From Hydractinia symbiolongicarpus (lineage: Eukaryota > Cnidaria > Hydrozoa > Anthoathecata > Hydractiniidae), in contig NC_079880.1 in assembly GCF_029227915.1 (NCBI RefSeq), positions 16,078,001 to 16,142,000 on the forward strand: a stretch of 64,000 bases of DNA, written 5' to 3'. The notes below the pieces were generated by a model, which saw nothing but the letters and a program-made list of their open reading frames with translations, did not search any database and was not told the origin of the DNA. Shown here in pieces: positions 1-11,067 of the stretch. How positions within the stretch are numbered: position 1 is the stretch's first letter; each line of letters opens with the position of its first letter. The position numbers were made by a program, and so were the translations under genes.

Positions 1-969
1 TGTACACTACGGCCTTTTGACTCCTATTAAAGGCTTTACACGATAATCGCGTAGTTCCGCGTGCCTGCGCAGGTTACCATTGGTCGAGTTCTTCCCCTCT
101 CAATGCACTACGACGTCCTAAGTTGCTTTCTCTGGCTCCATGGCTTTGGAACGCCGTCAACTACATGCACACACGTCTAAAAGCACCAACATGGCCTTTT
201 GCCGCCTAATAAAGACCTTACAAGTAAATTACGTCGTTCCACGCGTCCATGCCGGTTACCATTGTTCTAGTCCTTCCATTCTTAATGGACTAGAACGTCC
301 TAAGTTGTTTTCCCCAGCGCCAAGGCTGTCCAACGCCGTCAACTGCGGTCACATATGTCTGAAGGCAGTAATATGGCCTTTTGCCGCCTAAGAAAGGCAT
401 TAGACGTAAGTTACGTCGTTCCACGCGTCCAAACCGGTTATCATTGGTCTAGTCCTTCCACTCTAAATGCACTACGACGTCCTAAGTTTTTTTCTCTGGC
501 TCCATGGCTTTGGAACGCCGTCAACTACATGCACACACGTCTATAGGCAGAAATATGGCCTTTTGCCGCCTAATAAAGGCCTTACACGTAAATCGCGTGG
601 TTCCGCGTGACTGCGCAGGTTACCATTCGTTTAGTCCTTCCACTCTCAATACAGGAGAACGTCCTAAGTTGTTTTCCCTGGCTCCATGCCTTGAGAACGC
701 CGTAGACCACATGCACATGTCATTGAAAGGCTATAATACGGCCTTTTGCGGCCTATTAAAGGCCTTACACGTCAATCACGTGGGTCCGCTTGCCTGCGCA
801 GGTTATCATTGGTCTAGCCTTTCCATTCTTGATGGACTAGGACGTCCTAAGTTGTTTTCACTGGTTCCATGGCTTTAGAATGCCGTCAACTACATGCACA
901 CACGTCTAAAGCCACCAACATAGCCTTTTGCCGCCTAATAAAGGCATTAGACGTAAATTACGTCGTTCC

Positions 970-1080
970 AACCGTCCAATCCGGTTATCATTGGTCTAGT
1001 CCTTCCACTCTTAATAGACTTAATAGACTATGACTGTAATTCGCCTTTTTTCGGCCTATTAAAGGCCTTACGTGGTTCCA
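970..1080 (+). repeat. Truncated satellite monomer
   Basis: Near 1028-1034 the sequence jumps from CTCTTAATAGACT directly into TGTAATTCGCC, so most of the segment that normally follows (CGTCCTAAGTTGTTT through CATGCACACG) is missing. The motif TTAATAGACT is duplicated at the break. This is an internal deletion within one monomer, probably by slippage or recombination between short repeats. Confidence 0.7.
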
Positions 1081-1662
1081 CGCGTCGAAGCTTGTTCTCA
1101 TTGTTCTAGTTCTTTCACTCTCAACACACTACGACATTCTAAGTCTTTTCCCTGGTTCCATGGCTTTAGAACGCCGTAAACCACATACACACGCCATGAA
1201 AAGGGTATACTACGGCAATTTGACTCCTATTAAAGGCTTTACACGAAAATCGCGTAGTTTCGCGTGATTGCACGTCGAGTTCTTCCCCTCTCAATGCACT
1301 ACGACGTCCTAAGTTGCTTTCTCTGGCTCCATGGCTTTGAAACGCCGTCAACTACATGCACACACACGTCTAAAGGCACCAACATGGCCTTTTGCCGCCT
1401 AATAAAGGCCTTACAAGTAAATTACGTCGCTCCACGCGTCCATGCCGGTTGCCATTGGTCTAGTCCTTCCATTCTCAATGGACTAGAACATCCTAAGTTG
1501 TTTTCCCCAGCGCCAAGGCTGTACAACGCCATTAACTACGTGCACATGCGTCTAAAGGCTGCAATACGGCCTTTTACCGCCTATTAAAGGCCTTCCACGT
1601 AAATCAAGTGGGTACGCGTGCCTGCTCAGGTTACCATTGGTCTAGTCCTTCCACTCTCAATA

Positions 1663-3656
1663 CACTAGAACGTCCTAAGTTGTTATTCCTGGTTCCATGG
1701 CTTTAGAACGCCGTAATCCACATGCACACGCCATGAAAAGGCTATAATACGGCCATTTGACGCCTAATAAAGACCTTACACGTAAATCACGCGGTTCCAC
1801 GCGTCCAAGCTTGTTACCATTGGTCTAGTTCTTCCACTCTTAATACACTACGCCGTCCTAAGTTGTTTTCCCTGGTTCCATGGCTTTAGAACGCCGTAAA
1901 CCTCATGCACACCCCATAAAAATGCTATAATGCGGCCTTTTACGGCCTATTAAAGGCCTTACACGTAAATCGCGTGGTTCCGCGTGACTGCGCAGGTTAT
2001 TATTGGTCTAGTTCTTCAACTCGCAATGCACTACGACGTCCTAAATATTTCTCCCTGGCTTCATGGCTCTAGAATGCCGCCAACTACATGCAAAGGCCTC
2101 TAAAGGCTGTAATACGGCCTATTGCGGCCTTATAAAGGCCTTACACGTAAACCACGGGGGCCGCGTGCCTGCCCAGGTTACAATTGGTCTAGTTCTTCCA
2201 CTCTCAATACACTACGACATTCTAAGTCTTTTCCCTGGTTCCATGGCTTTAGAACGCCGAAAACCACACGCACACGCCAGGAAAAGGCCATAATACGGCA
2301 TTTTGACGCCTATTAAAGGCCTTACACGTAAATCGCGCAGTTCTGCGTGCCTGCGCAGGGTTCCATTGGCCTAGTCATTCCACTCTGAATGCTCTACGAC
2401 GTCTTAAGTTGCTTTCTCTGGCTCCATGGCTTTGGAACGCCGTCAACTACATTCATACACGTCTATAAGCAGCAATATGGCCTTTTGCCGCCTAATAAAA
2501 GCCGTACACGTAAATTACTCCGTTCCACGCATCCATACCGGTTACAATTGGTCTAGTCCTTCCATTTTCAATGGACTAGAACGTCCTAAGTTGTTTTCCC
2601 CAGCGCCAAGGCTGTACAACGCCATTAACTACGTGCACATGCGTCTAAAGGCTGCAATACGGCCTTTTGCAGCCAATTAAAGGCCTTCCACGTAAATCAA
2701 GTGGGTACGCGTGCCTGCGCAGGTTACCATTGGTCTAGTCCTTCCACTCTCAATACACTAGAACGTCCTAAGTTGTTATTCCTGGTTCCATGGCTTTAGA
2801 ACGCCGTAATCCACATGCACACGCCATGAAAAGGCTATAATACGGCCTTTTGACGCCTAATAAAGACCTTACACGTAAATCACGCGGTTCCACGCGTCCA
2901 AGCTTGTTGCCATTGGTCTAGTTCTTCCACTCTTAATACACTACGCCGTCCTAAGTTGTTTTCCCTGGTTCCATGGCTTTGGAAAGCCGTCAAATACATG
3001 CACACACGTCGATAGCCCTATGTCCTTTTGTAGCCTAATGAAGGCCTTACACGTAAATCACGCGGTTCCACGCGTCCAAGCTTGTTGCTATTGGTCTAGT
3101 TCTTCCACTCTTAATACACTACGCCGTCCTAAGTTGTTTTCCCTGGTTCCATGGCTTTGGAAAGCCGTCAAATACATGCACACACGTCGATAGCCCTATG
3201 TCCTTTTGTAGCCTAATGAAGGCCTTACACGTAAAATACGTTGTTCCACGGGTCCAAATCTGTTCTCATTGGTCTAGTTCTTCCAATTTCAATACACTAC
3301 GACATCCTAAGTCTTTTTCCTGGTTCTATGCCTTGAGAACGCCGTAAACCACATGCACATGCCTTTGAAAGCTATAATACCGCCTTATGCCGCCTATTAA
3401 AAGCCTTACACGTAAATTACGTGGTTGCACGCGTCCAAGCTTGTTCTCATTAGTCTAGGTCTTCCACTGTCAATACACCACGACGTCCTAAGTTATTTTC
3501 TCTGCCTCCATGACTTTGGAACGCCGTCAACTACATTCATACACGTCTGTGGGCAGCAATATGGTCCTTTGCCGCCTAATAAAGGCCTTACACGTAAGTT
3601 GCGTGGTTCCAACCGTCCAAGACAGTTACCATTGGTCTAGTCCTTCCACTCTTAAT
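1663..3656 (+). repeat. 16-mer-register block, copy 1
   Basis: This stretch recurs almost unchanged 2907-2908 bp downstream (4570-6564), a shift of 16 monomers. Matching rare variants include TTATTCCTGGTTCC, the doubled GATAGCCCTATGTCC monomer and CATTAGTCTAGGTCTTCC. By eye only scattered substitutions and one single-base indel near 3365 separate the copies. The copies diverge at the right where this one reads ACACGAGAATTTCC and the other ACACTACGCCGTCC. Confidence 0.85.
2883..3236 (+). repeat. Doublet of near-identical 178-bp monomers
   Basis: Two adjacent monomers, starting at 2883 and 3061, are nearly identical and both carry the short variant CGATAGCCCTATGTCC. That variant is 4 bp shorter than the usual TATAGGCAGCAATATGGCC form, giving a 178-bp unit. 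The doublet is reproduced within the downstream block copy at about 5790-6144. So the local doubling came before the larger duplication. Confidence 0.85.
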
Positions 3657-4569
3657 ACACGAGAATTTCCTAAGTTGTTTTCCCTGTCTCCATGCCTTGA
3701 GAACGCCGTAAACCACATACACACGCCATTGAAAGGCTATAATACGGCCTTTTGCCACCAATTAAAGGCCTTACACGTAAATCGCGTGGTTCCGCGTGAC
3801 TGCACAGGTTGCTATTGGTCTAGTTCTTCCACTCTCAATGCACTACGACGTCCTAAGTTATTTTCTCTGCCTCCATGGCTTTGGAACGCCGTCAACTACA
3901 TTCATACACGTCTGTGGGCAGCAATATGGCCTTTTGCTGCCTAATAAAGGCCTTACACGTAAGTTGCGTGGTTCCAACCGTCCAAGCTTGTTACCATTGG
4001 TCTAGTTCTTCCACTCTTAATACACTCCGCCGTCCTAAGTTGTTTTCCCTGGTTGCTTCTCTTTAGAACGCCGTAATCCTCATGCACACGCCATAAAAAG
4101 GCTATAATGCGGCATTTTGCGGCCTATTAAAGGCCTTACTTGTAAATCGCGCAGTTCCGTGTGCCAGCGCAGGTTTCCATTGGTCTAGACCTTTTACTCT
4201 CAATGCACTACGACGTCCTAAGTTGTTTCTTCTGGCTTCATGGCTTTGGAACGCCGTAAGCTACATGCAAAGTCCTCTAAAGGCTGTAATTCGGCTTTTT
4301 GGGGCATATTAAAGGCCTTATGCGTAAATTACGACGTTCCACGCGTCCATGCCAGTTACCATGGGTCTAGTCCTTCTATTCTCAATGGACTAGAACGTCC
4401 TAAGTTATTTTCTCTGCCTCCATGGCTTTGGAACCCCGTCAATTACATGCACACACGTCTATAGGCAGCAATATGGAATTTTGTCGCCTAATAAAAGCCT
4501 TACAAGTAAATTACGTCGTTCCACGCGTCCATGCCGGTTGCCATTGGTCTAGTCTTTCCATTCTCAATG

Positions 4570-6564
4570 GACTAGAACGTCCTAAGTTGTTATTCCTGGT
4601 TCCATGGCTTTAGAACGCCGTAATCCACATGCACACGCCATGAAAAGGCTATAATACGGCCATTTGACGCCTAATAAAGACCTTACACGTAAATCACGCG
4701 GTTCCACGCGTCCAAGCTTGTTACCATTGGTCTAGTTCTTCCACTCTTAATACACTACGCCGTCCTAAGTTGTTTTCCCTGGTTCCATGGCTTTAGAACG
4801 CCGTAAACCTCATGCACACCCCATAAAAATGCTATAATGCGGCCTTTTACGGCCTATTAAAAACCTTACACGTAAATCGCGTGGTTCCGCGTGACTGCGC
4901 AGGTTATTATTGGTCTAGTTCTTCCACTCTCAATGCACTACGACGTCCTAAATATTTCTCCCTGGCTTCATGGCTCTAGAATGCCGCCAACTACATGCAA
5001 AGGCCTCTAAAGGCTGTAATACGGCCTATTACGGCCTTATAAAGGCCTTACACGTAAACCACGGGGGCCGCGTGCCTGCCCAGGTTACAATTGGTTTAGT
5101 TCTTCCACTCTCAATACACTACGACATTCTAAGTCTTTTCCCTGGTTCCATGGCTTTAGAACGCCGAAAACCACACGCACACGCCAGGAAAAGGCCATAA
5201 TACGGCATTTTGACGCCTTATAAAGGCCTTACACGTAAATCGCGCAGTTCCGCGTGCCTGCGCAGGGTTCCATTGGCCTAGCCATTCCACTCTGAATGCT
5301 CTACGACGTCTTAAGTTGCTTTCTCTGGCTCCATGGCTTTGGAACGCCGTCAACTACATTCATACACGTCTATAAGCAGCAATATGGCCTTTTGCCGCCT
5401 AATAAAAGCCGTACACGTAAATTACTTCGTTCCACGCATCCATACCGGTTACCATTGGTCTAGTCCTTCCATTTTCAATGGACTAGAACGTCCTAAGTTG
5501 TTTTCCCCAGCGCCAAGGCTGTACAACGCCATTAACTACGTGCACATGCGTCTAAAGGCTGCAATACGGCCTTTTGCAGCCAATTAAAGGCCTTCCACGT
5601 AAATCAAGTGGGTACGCGTGCCTGCGCAGGTTACCATTAGTCTAGTCCTTCCACTCTCAATACACTAGAACGTCCTAAGTTGTTATTCCTGGTTCCATGG
5701 CTTTAGAACGCCGTAATCCACATGCACACGCCATGAAAAGGCTATAATACGGCCTTTTGACGCCTAATAAAGACCTTACACGTAAATCACGCGGTTCCAC
5801 GCGTCCAAGCTTGTTGCCATTGGTCTAGTTCTTCCACTCTTAATACACTACGCCGTCCTAAGTTGTTTTCCCTGGTTCCATGGCTTTGGAAAGCCGTCAA
5901 ATACATGCACACACGTCGATAGCCCTATGTCCTTTTGTAGCCTAATGAAGGCCTTACACGTAAATCACGCGGTTCCACGCGTCCAAGCTTGTTGCTATTG
6001 GTCTAGTTCTTCCACTCTTAATACACTACGCCGTCCTAAGTTGTTTTCCCTGGTTCCATGGCTTTGGAAAGCCGTCAAATACATGCACACACGTCGATAG
6101 CCCTATGTCCTTTTGTAGCCTAATGAAGGCCTTACACGTAAAATACGTTGTTCCACGGGTCCAAATCTGTTCTCATTGGTCTAGTTCTTCCAATTTCAAT
6201 ACACTACGACATCCTAAGTCTTTTTCCTGGCTCTATGCCTTGAGAACGCCGTAAACCACATGCACATGCCATTGAAAAGCTATAATACCGCCTTATGCCA
6301 CCTATTAAAGGCCTTACACGTAAATTACGTGGTTGCACGCGTCCAAGCTTGTTCTCATTAGTCTAGGTCTTCCACTGTCAATACACCACGACGTCCTAAG
6401 TTATTTTCTCTGCCTCCATGACTTTGGAACGCCGTCAACTACATTCATACACGTCTGTGGGCAGCAATATGGCCTTTTGCCGCCTAATAAAGGCCTTACA
6501 CGTAAGTTGCGTGGTTCCAACCGTCCAAGACAGTTACCATTGGTCTAGTCCTTCCACTCTTAAT
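4570..6564 (+). repeat. 16-mer-register block, copy 2
   Basis: Second copy of the block at 1663-3656, with the same order of monomer subtypes and the same rare variants. About 900 bp of other monomers (3657-4569) separate the two copies. The duplicated unit is therefore about 2.9 kb if that spacer is counted. Confidence 0.85.
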
Positions 6565-6696
6565 ACACTACGCCGTCCTAAGTTGTTTTCCCTGGTTCCT
6601 TCTCTTTAGAACGCCGTAATCCTCATGCACACGCCATAAAAAGGCTATAATGCGGCATTTTGCGGCCTATTAAAAGCCTTACTTGTAAATCGCGTG

Positions 6697-9600
6697 GTTC
6701 CGCGTGCTTGCGCAGGTTATCATTGGTATAGTCCTTCCACTCTCAATGGACTACAAAGTCCTAAGTTATTTTCTATGGCTCCATGGCTTTGGAACGCCGT
6801 CAACTACATGCACACACGTCGATAGCCATATGTCCTTTTACAGCCTAATGAATTCCTTACACGTAAATTACAAGGTTGCACGCGTCCAAGCTTGTTCTCA
6901 TTGGTCTAGATCTTCTACTGTCAATGCATCACAACGTCCTAAGTTATTTTCTCTGCCTGCATGGCTTTGGAACCTCGTCAATTACATGTACACACGTCTA
7001 TAGGCAGCAATATGGAATTTTGTCGCCTAATAAAAGCCTTACACGTAAATTACGTCGTTCCACGCGTCCATGCCGGTTGCCATTGGTCTAGTCCTTCCAT
7101 TCTCAATGGACTAGAACGTCCAAAATTGTCTGCCCCAGCGGCAAGGCTGTACAACGCCATCAACTACGTGCACATGCGTCTAAAGGCTGCAATACGGCCT
7201 TTTGCTGCCTATTGAAAGCCTTACACGTAAATCACGTGGGTACGCGCACCTGCGCAGGCTACCATTGGTCTAGTCCTTCCACTCTCAATACACTAGAACG
7301 TCCTAAGTTGTTTTTTCTGGTTCCATGGCTTTAGAACGCCGTAAACCACATGCACACGCCATGAAATCGCTATAATTCGGCCTTTTGACGCTAAATAAAA
7401 GCCTTGCACCTAAATCACGTGCTTCCACGCCTCCAAGGTTGTTACCATTGGTCTAGTTCTTCAACTCTCAATAGACAACGCTGTCCTAAGTTGTTCTCCT
7501 GGTTCCATAGCTTTGGAACGCCGTAAAACACATAAACACGCCATGAAAAGGCTATAATACGGCCTTTTGACGCCTATTAATTGCCTTACACGTAAATCAC
7601 GTGGTTCTGCGTGACTGCACAGGTTACCATTGGTCTAGTCTTTCCACTCTCAATGCACTACGACGTCCTAATTTGTTTTCTCTTGCTCCATGGCTTTGGA
7701 ACGCCGTCAATTACATGCACACACGTCTATAAGCAGCAATATGGCCTTTTGCCGCCTAATAAAAGCCTTACACGTTAATTACTCCGTTCCACGCGTCCAT
7801 ACCGGTTACCATTGTTCTAGTCCTTCCATTCTCAATGGACTAGAACATCCTAAGTTGTTTTCCCCAGCGCCAAGGCTGTACAACGCCATTGACTACGTGC
7901 ACATGCGTCTAAAGGCTGCAATACGGCCTTTTACCGCCATATAAAGGCCTTCCACGTAAATCAAGTGGGTACGCGTGCCTGCTCAGGTTACCATTGGTCT
8001 AGTCCTTCCACTCTCAATACACTAGAACGTCCTAAGTTGTTATTCCTGGTTCCATGGCTTTAGAACGCCGTAATCCACATGCACACGCCATGAAAAGGCT
8101 ATAATACGGCCATTTGACGCATAATAAAGACCTTACACGTAAATCACGCGGTTCCACGCGTCCAAGCTTGTTACCATTGGTCTAGTTCTTCCACTGTTAA
8201 TACACTACGCCGTCTTAAGTTGTTTTCCCTGGTTCCATGGCTTTAGAACGCCGTAAACCTCATGCACACCCCATAAAAATGCTATAATGCGGCCTTTTAC
8301 GGCCTATTAAAGGCCTTACACGTAAATCGCGTGGTTCCGCGTGACTGCGCAGGTTATTATTGGTCTAGTTCTTCCACTCTCAATGCACTACGACGTCCTA
8401 AATATTTCTCCCTGGCTTCATGGCTCTAGAATGCCGCCAACTACATGCAAAGGCCTCTAAAGGCTGTAATACGGCCTATTGCGGCCTTATAAAGGCCTTA
8501 CACGTAAACCACGGGCGCCGCGTGCCTGCCCAGGTTTCAATTGGTCTAGTTCTTCCACTCTCAATACACTACGACATTCTAAGTCTTTTCCCTGGTTCCA
8601 TGGCTTTAGAACGCCGAAAACCACACGCACACGCCAGTAAAAGGGCTTAATACGGCATTTTGACGCCTATTAAAGGCCTTACACGTAAATCGCGTAGTTT
8701 CACGTACCTGCGTAGGTTACCATTGGTCTAGTCATTCCACTCTGAATGCGCTACCACGTCTTAAGTTGCTTTCTCTGGCTCCATGGCTTTGGAACGCCGT
8801 CAACTACATTCATACACGTCTGTAGGCAACAATATGGCCTTTTGTCGCCTAATAAAGGCCTTACACCTAAGTTACGTGGTTCCAACCGTCCAAGCCAGTT
8901 ACAATTGGTCTAGTCCTTCCACTCTTAATACACGAGAACGTCCTAAGTTGTTTTCCCTGTCTCCATGCCTTGAGAATGCCGTAAACAACATGCACACGCC
9001 ATTAAAAGGCTACAATACGGACTTTTGCGGCCTATTAAAGGCCTTACACGTCAATCACGTGGTTCCGCGTGCTTGCGCAGGTTATCATTGGCATAGTCCT
9101 TCCACTCTCAATGCACTACAAAGTCCTAAGTTATTTTCTATGGCTCCATGTCTTTGGAACGCCGTCAACTACATGCACACACGTCTATAGCCATATGTCC
9201 TTTTGCAGCCTAATGAAGGCCTTACACGTAAAATACGTTGTTCCACGGGTCCAAATCTGATCTCATTGGTCTAGTTCTTCCAATTTCAATATACTACGAT
9301 ATCCTAAGTCTTTTCCCTGGCTCTATGCCTTGAGAACGCCGTAAACCACATGCACATGCCATTGAAAAGCTATAATACCGCCTTATGCCGCCTATTAAAG
9401 GCCTTACACGTAAATTACGTGGTTGCACGCGTCCAAGCTTGTTCTCATTAGTCTAGGTCTTCCACTGTCAATGCACCACGACGTCCTAAGTTATTTTCTC
9501 TGCCTCCATGGCTTTGGAACGCCGTCAACTACATTCATACACGTCTGTGGGCAGCAATATGGCCTTTTGCCGCCTAATAAAGGCCTTACACGTAAGTTGC

Positions 9601-11067
9601 GTGGTTCCAACCGTCCAAGACAGTTACCATTGGTCTAGTCCTTCCACTCTTAATACACGAGAATGTCCTAAGTTGTTTTCCCTGACTCCATGCCTTGAGA
9701 ACGCCGTAAACCCCATACACACGCCATTGAAAGGCTATAATACGGCCTTTTGCCACCAATTAAAGGCCTTACACGTAAATCGCGTGGTTCCGCGTGATTG
9801 CACAGGTTGCTATTGGTCTAGTTCTTTCACTCTCAATGCACTACGACGTCCTAAGTTATTTTCTCTGCCTCCATGGCTTTGGAACGCCGTCAACTACATT
9901 CATACACGTCTGTGGGCAGCAATATGGCCTTTTGCCGCCTAATAAAGGCCTTACACGTAAGTTGCGTGGTTCAAACCGTCCAAGACAATCCATTGGTCTA
10001 GTCCTTCCACTCTTAATACACGAGAATGTCCTAAGTTGTTTTCCCTGTCTCCATGCCTTGAGAACGCCGTAAACCACATACACACGCCATTGAAAGGCTA
10101 TAATACGGCCTTTTGCCACCAATTAAAGGCCTTACACGTAAATCGCGTGGTTCCGCGTGACTGCACAGGTTGCTATTGGTCTAGTTCTTACACTCTCAAT
10201 GCACTACGACGTCCTAAGTTGTTTTCTCTGGCTCCATGGCTTTGGAACGCCGTAAACTACATGCAAAGTCCTCTAAAGTCTGTAATTCGGCTTTTTGCGG
10301 CCTATTAAAGGCCTTACGCGTAAATTACGTCGTTCCACGCGTCCATGCCGGTTACCATTGGTCTAGTCCTTCCACTCTCAATGCACTACGACGTCCTAAG
10401 TCATTTTCTCTGGCTCCATGGCTTTGGAACGCCGTCAACTACATGCACACACGTCTATAGGCAGCAATATGGCCTTTTGCTAATAAAAGCTTTACACGTA
10501 AATTACGTCGTTCCACGCGTCCATGCCGGTTATCATTGGTCTAATCCTTCCATTCTCAATGGAGTAGAACGTCCTCAGTTGTTTTCCCTGGTTGCATGAC
10601 TATAGAACGCCGTAAACCACATGCACACGCCATGAAAAAGCAATAATACGGCCTTTTGCCGCCTATTAAAAGCTCCATGACTCCATTACACGTAAATCGC
10701 GTAGTTTCACGTACCTGCGCAGGTTACCATTGGTCTAGTCATTCCACTCTGAATGCGCCACCACGTCTTAAGTTGCTTTCTCTGGCTCCATGGCTTTGGA
10801 ACGCCGTCAACTACATTCATACACGTCTGTAGGCAACAATATGGCCTTTTCCGCCTAATAAAGGCCTTACACCTAAGTTACGTGGTTCCAACCGTCCAAG
10901 CCAGTTACCATTGGTCTAGTCCTTCCACTCTCAATACACGAGAACGTCTTAAGTTGTTTTCCCTGTCTCCATGCCTTGAGAATGCCGTAAACAACATGCA
11001 CACGCCATTGAAAGGCTGCAATACGGACTTTTGCGGCCTATTAAAGGCCTTACACTTCAATCACGTG
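6697..11067 (+). repeat. 24-monomer higher-order repeat, copy A
   Basis: A 4371-bp unit (24 monomers) immediately followed by a near-perfect second copy. Landmarks at 6876, 7690, 8420, 9423, 10036 and 10753 all recur exactly 4371 bp later, so there are no net indels. By eye I found about ten substitutions, for example TCTTGCTCC at 7681 against TCTGGCTCC, and AAAGGGCTTAATACG near 8641 against AAAGGCCATAATACG. Its first half resembles the 1.66-3.66 kb block, so it is itself built from older duplications. Confidence 0.93.

Noticed and set aside
140-175. A CENP-B box in TTTGGAACGCCGTC
   Set aside because: It lacks the required TTCG-N4-A-N2-CGGG core; only a loose resemblance.
724-740. GGCTATAATACGG as a bacterial -10 box or a promoter in each monomer
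   Set aside because: It matches TATAAT by chance composition. The DNA is eukaryotic, there is no gene downstream and no partnered -35. A TATA-like role in satellite transcription cannot be shown from sequence.
9856-10122. Repeated minus-strand open frame of 88 codons (also at 14227 and 15691)
   Set aside because: Identical because the DNA is duplicated. It lies wholly in satellite, and its frame is open only through local monomer indels.
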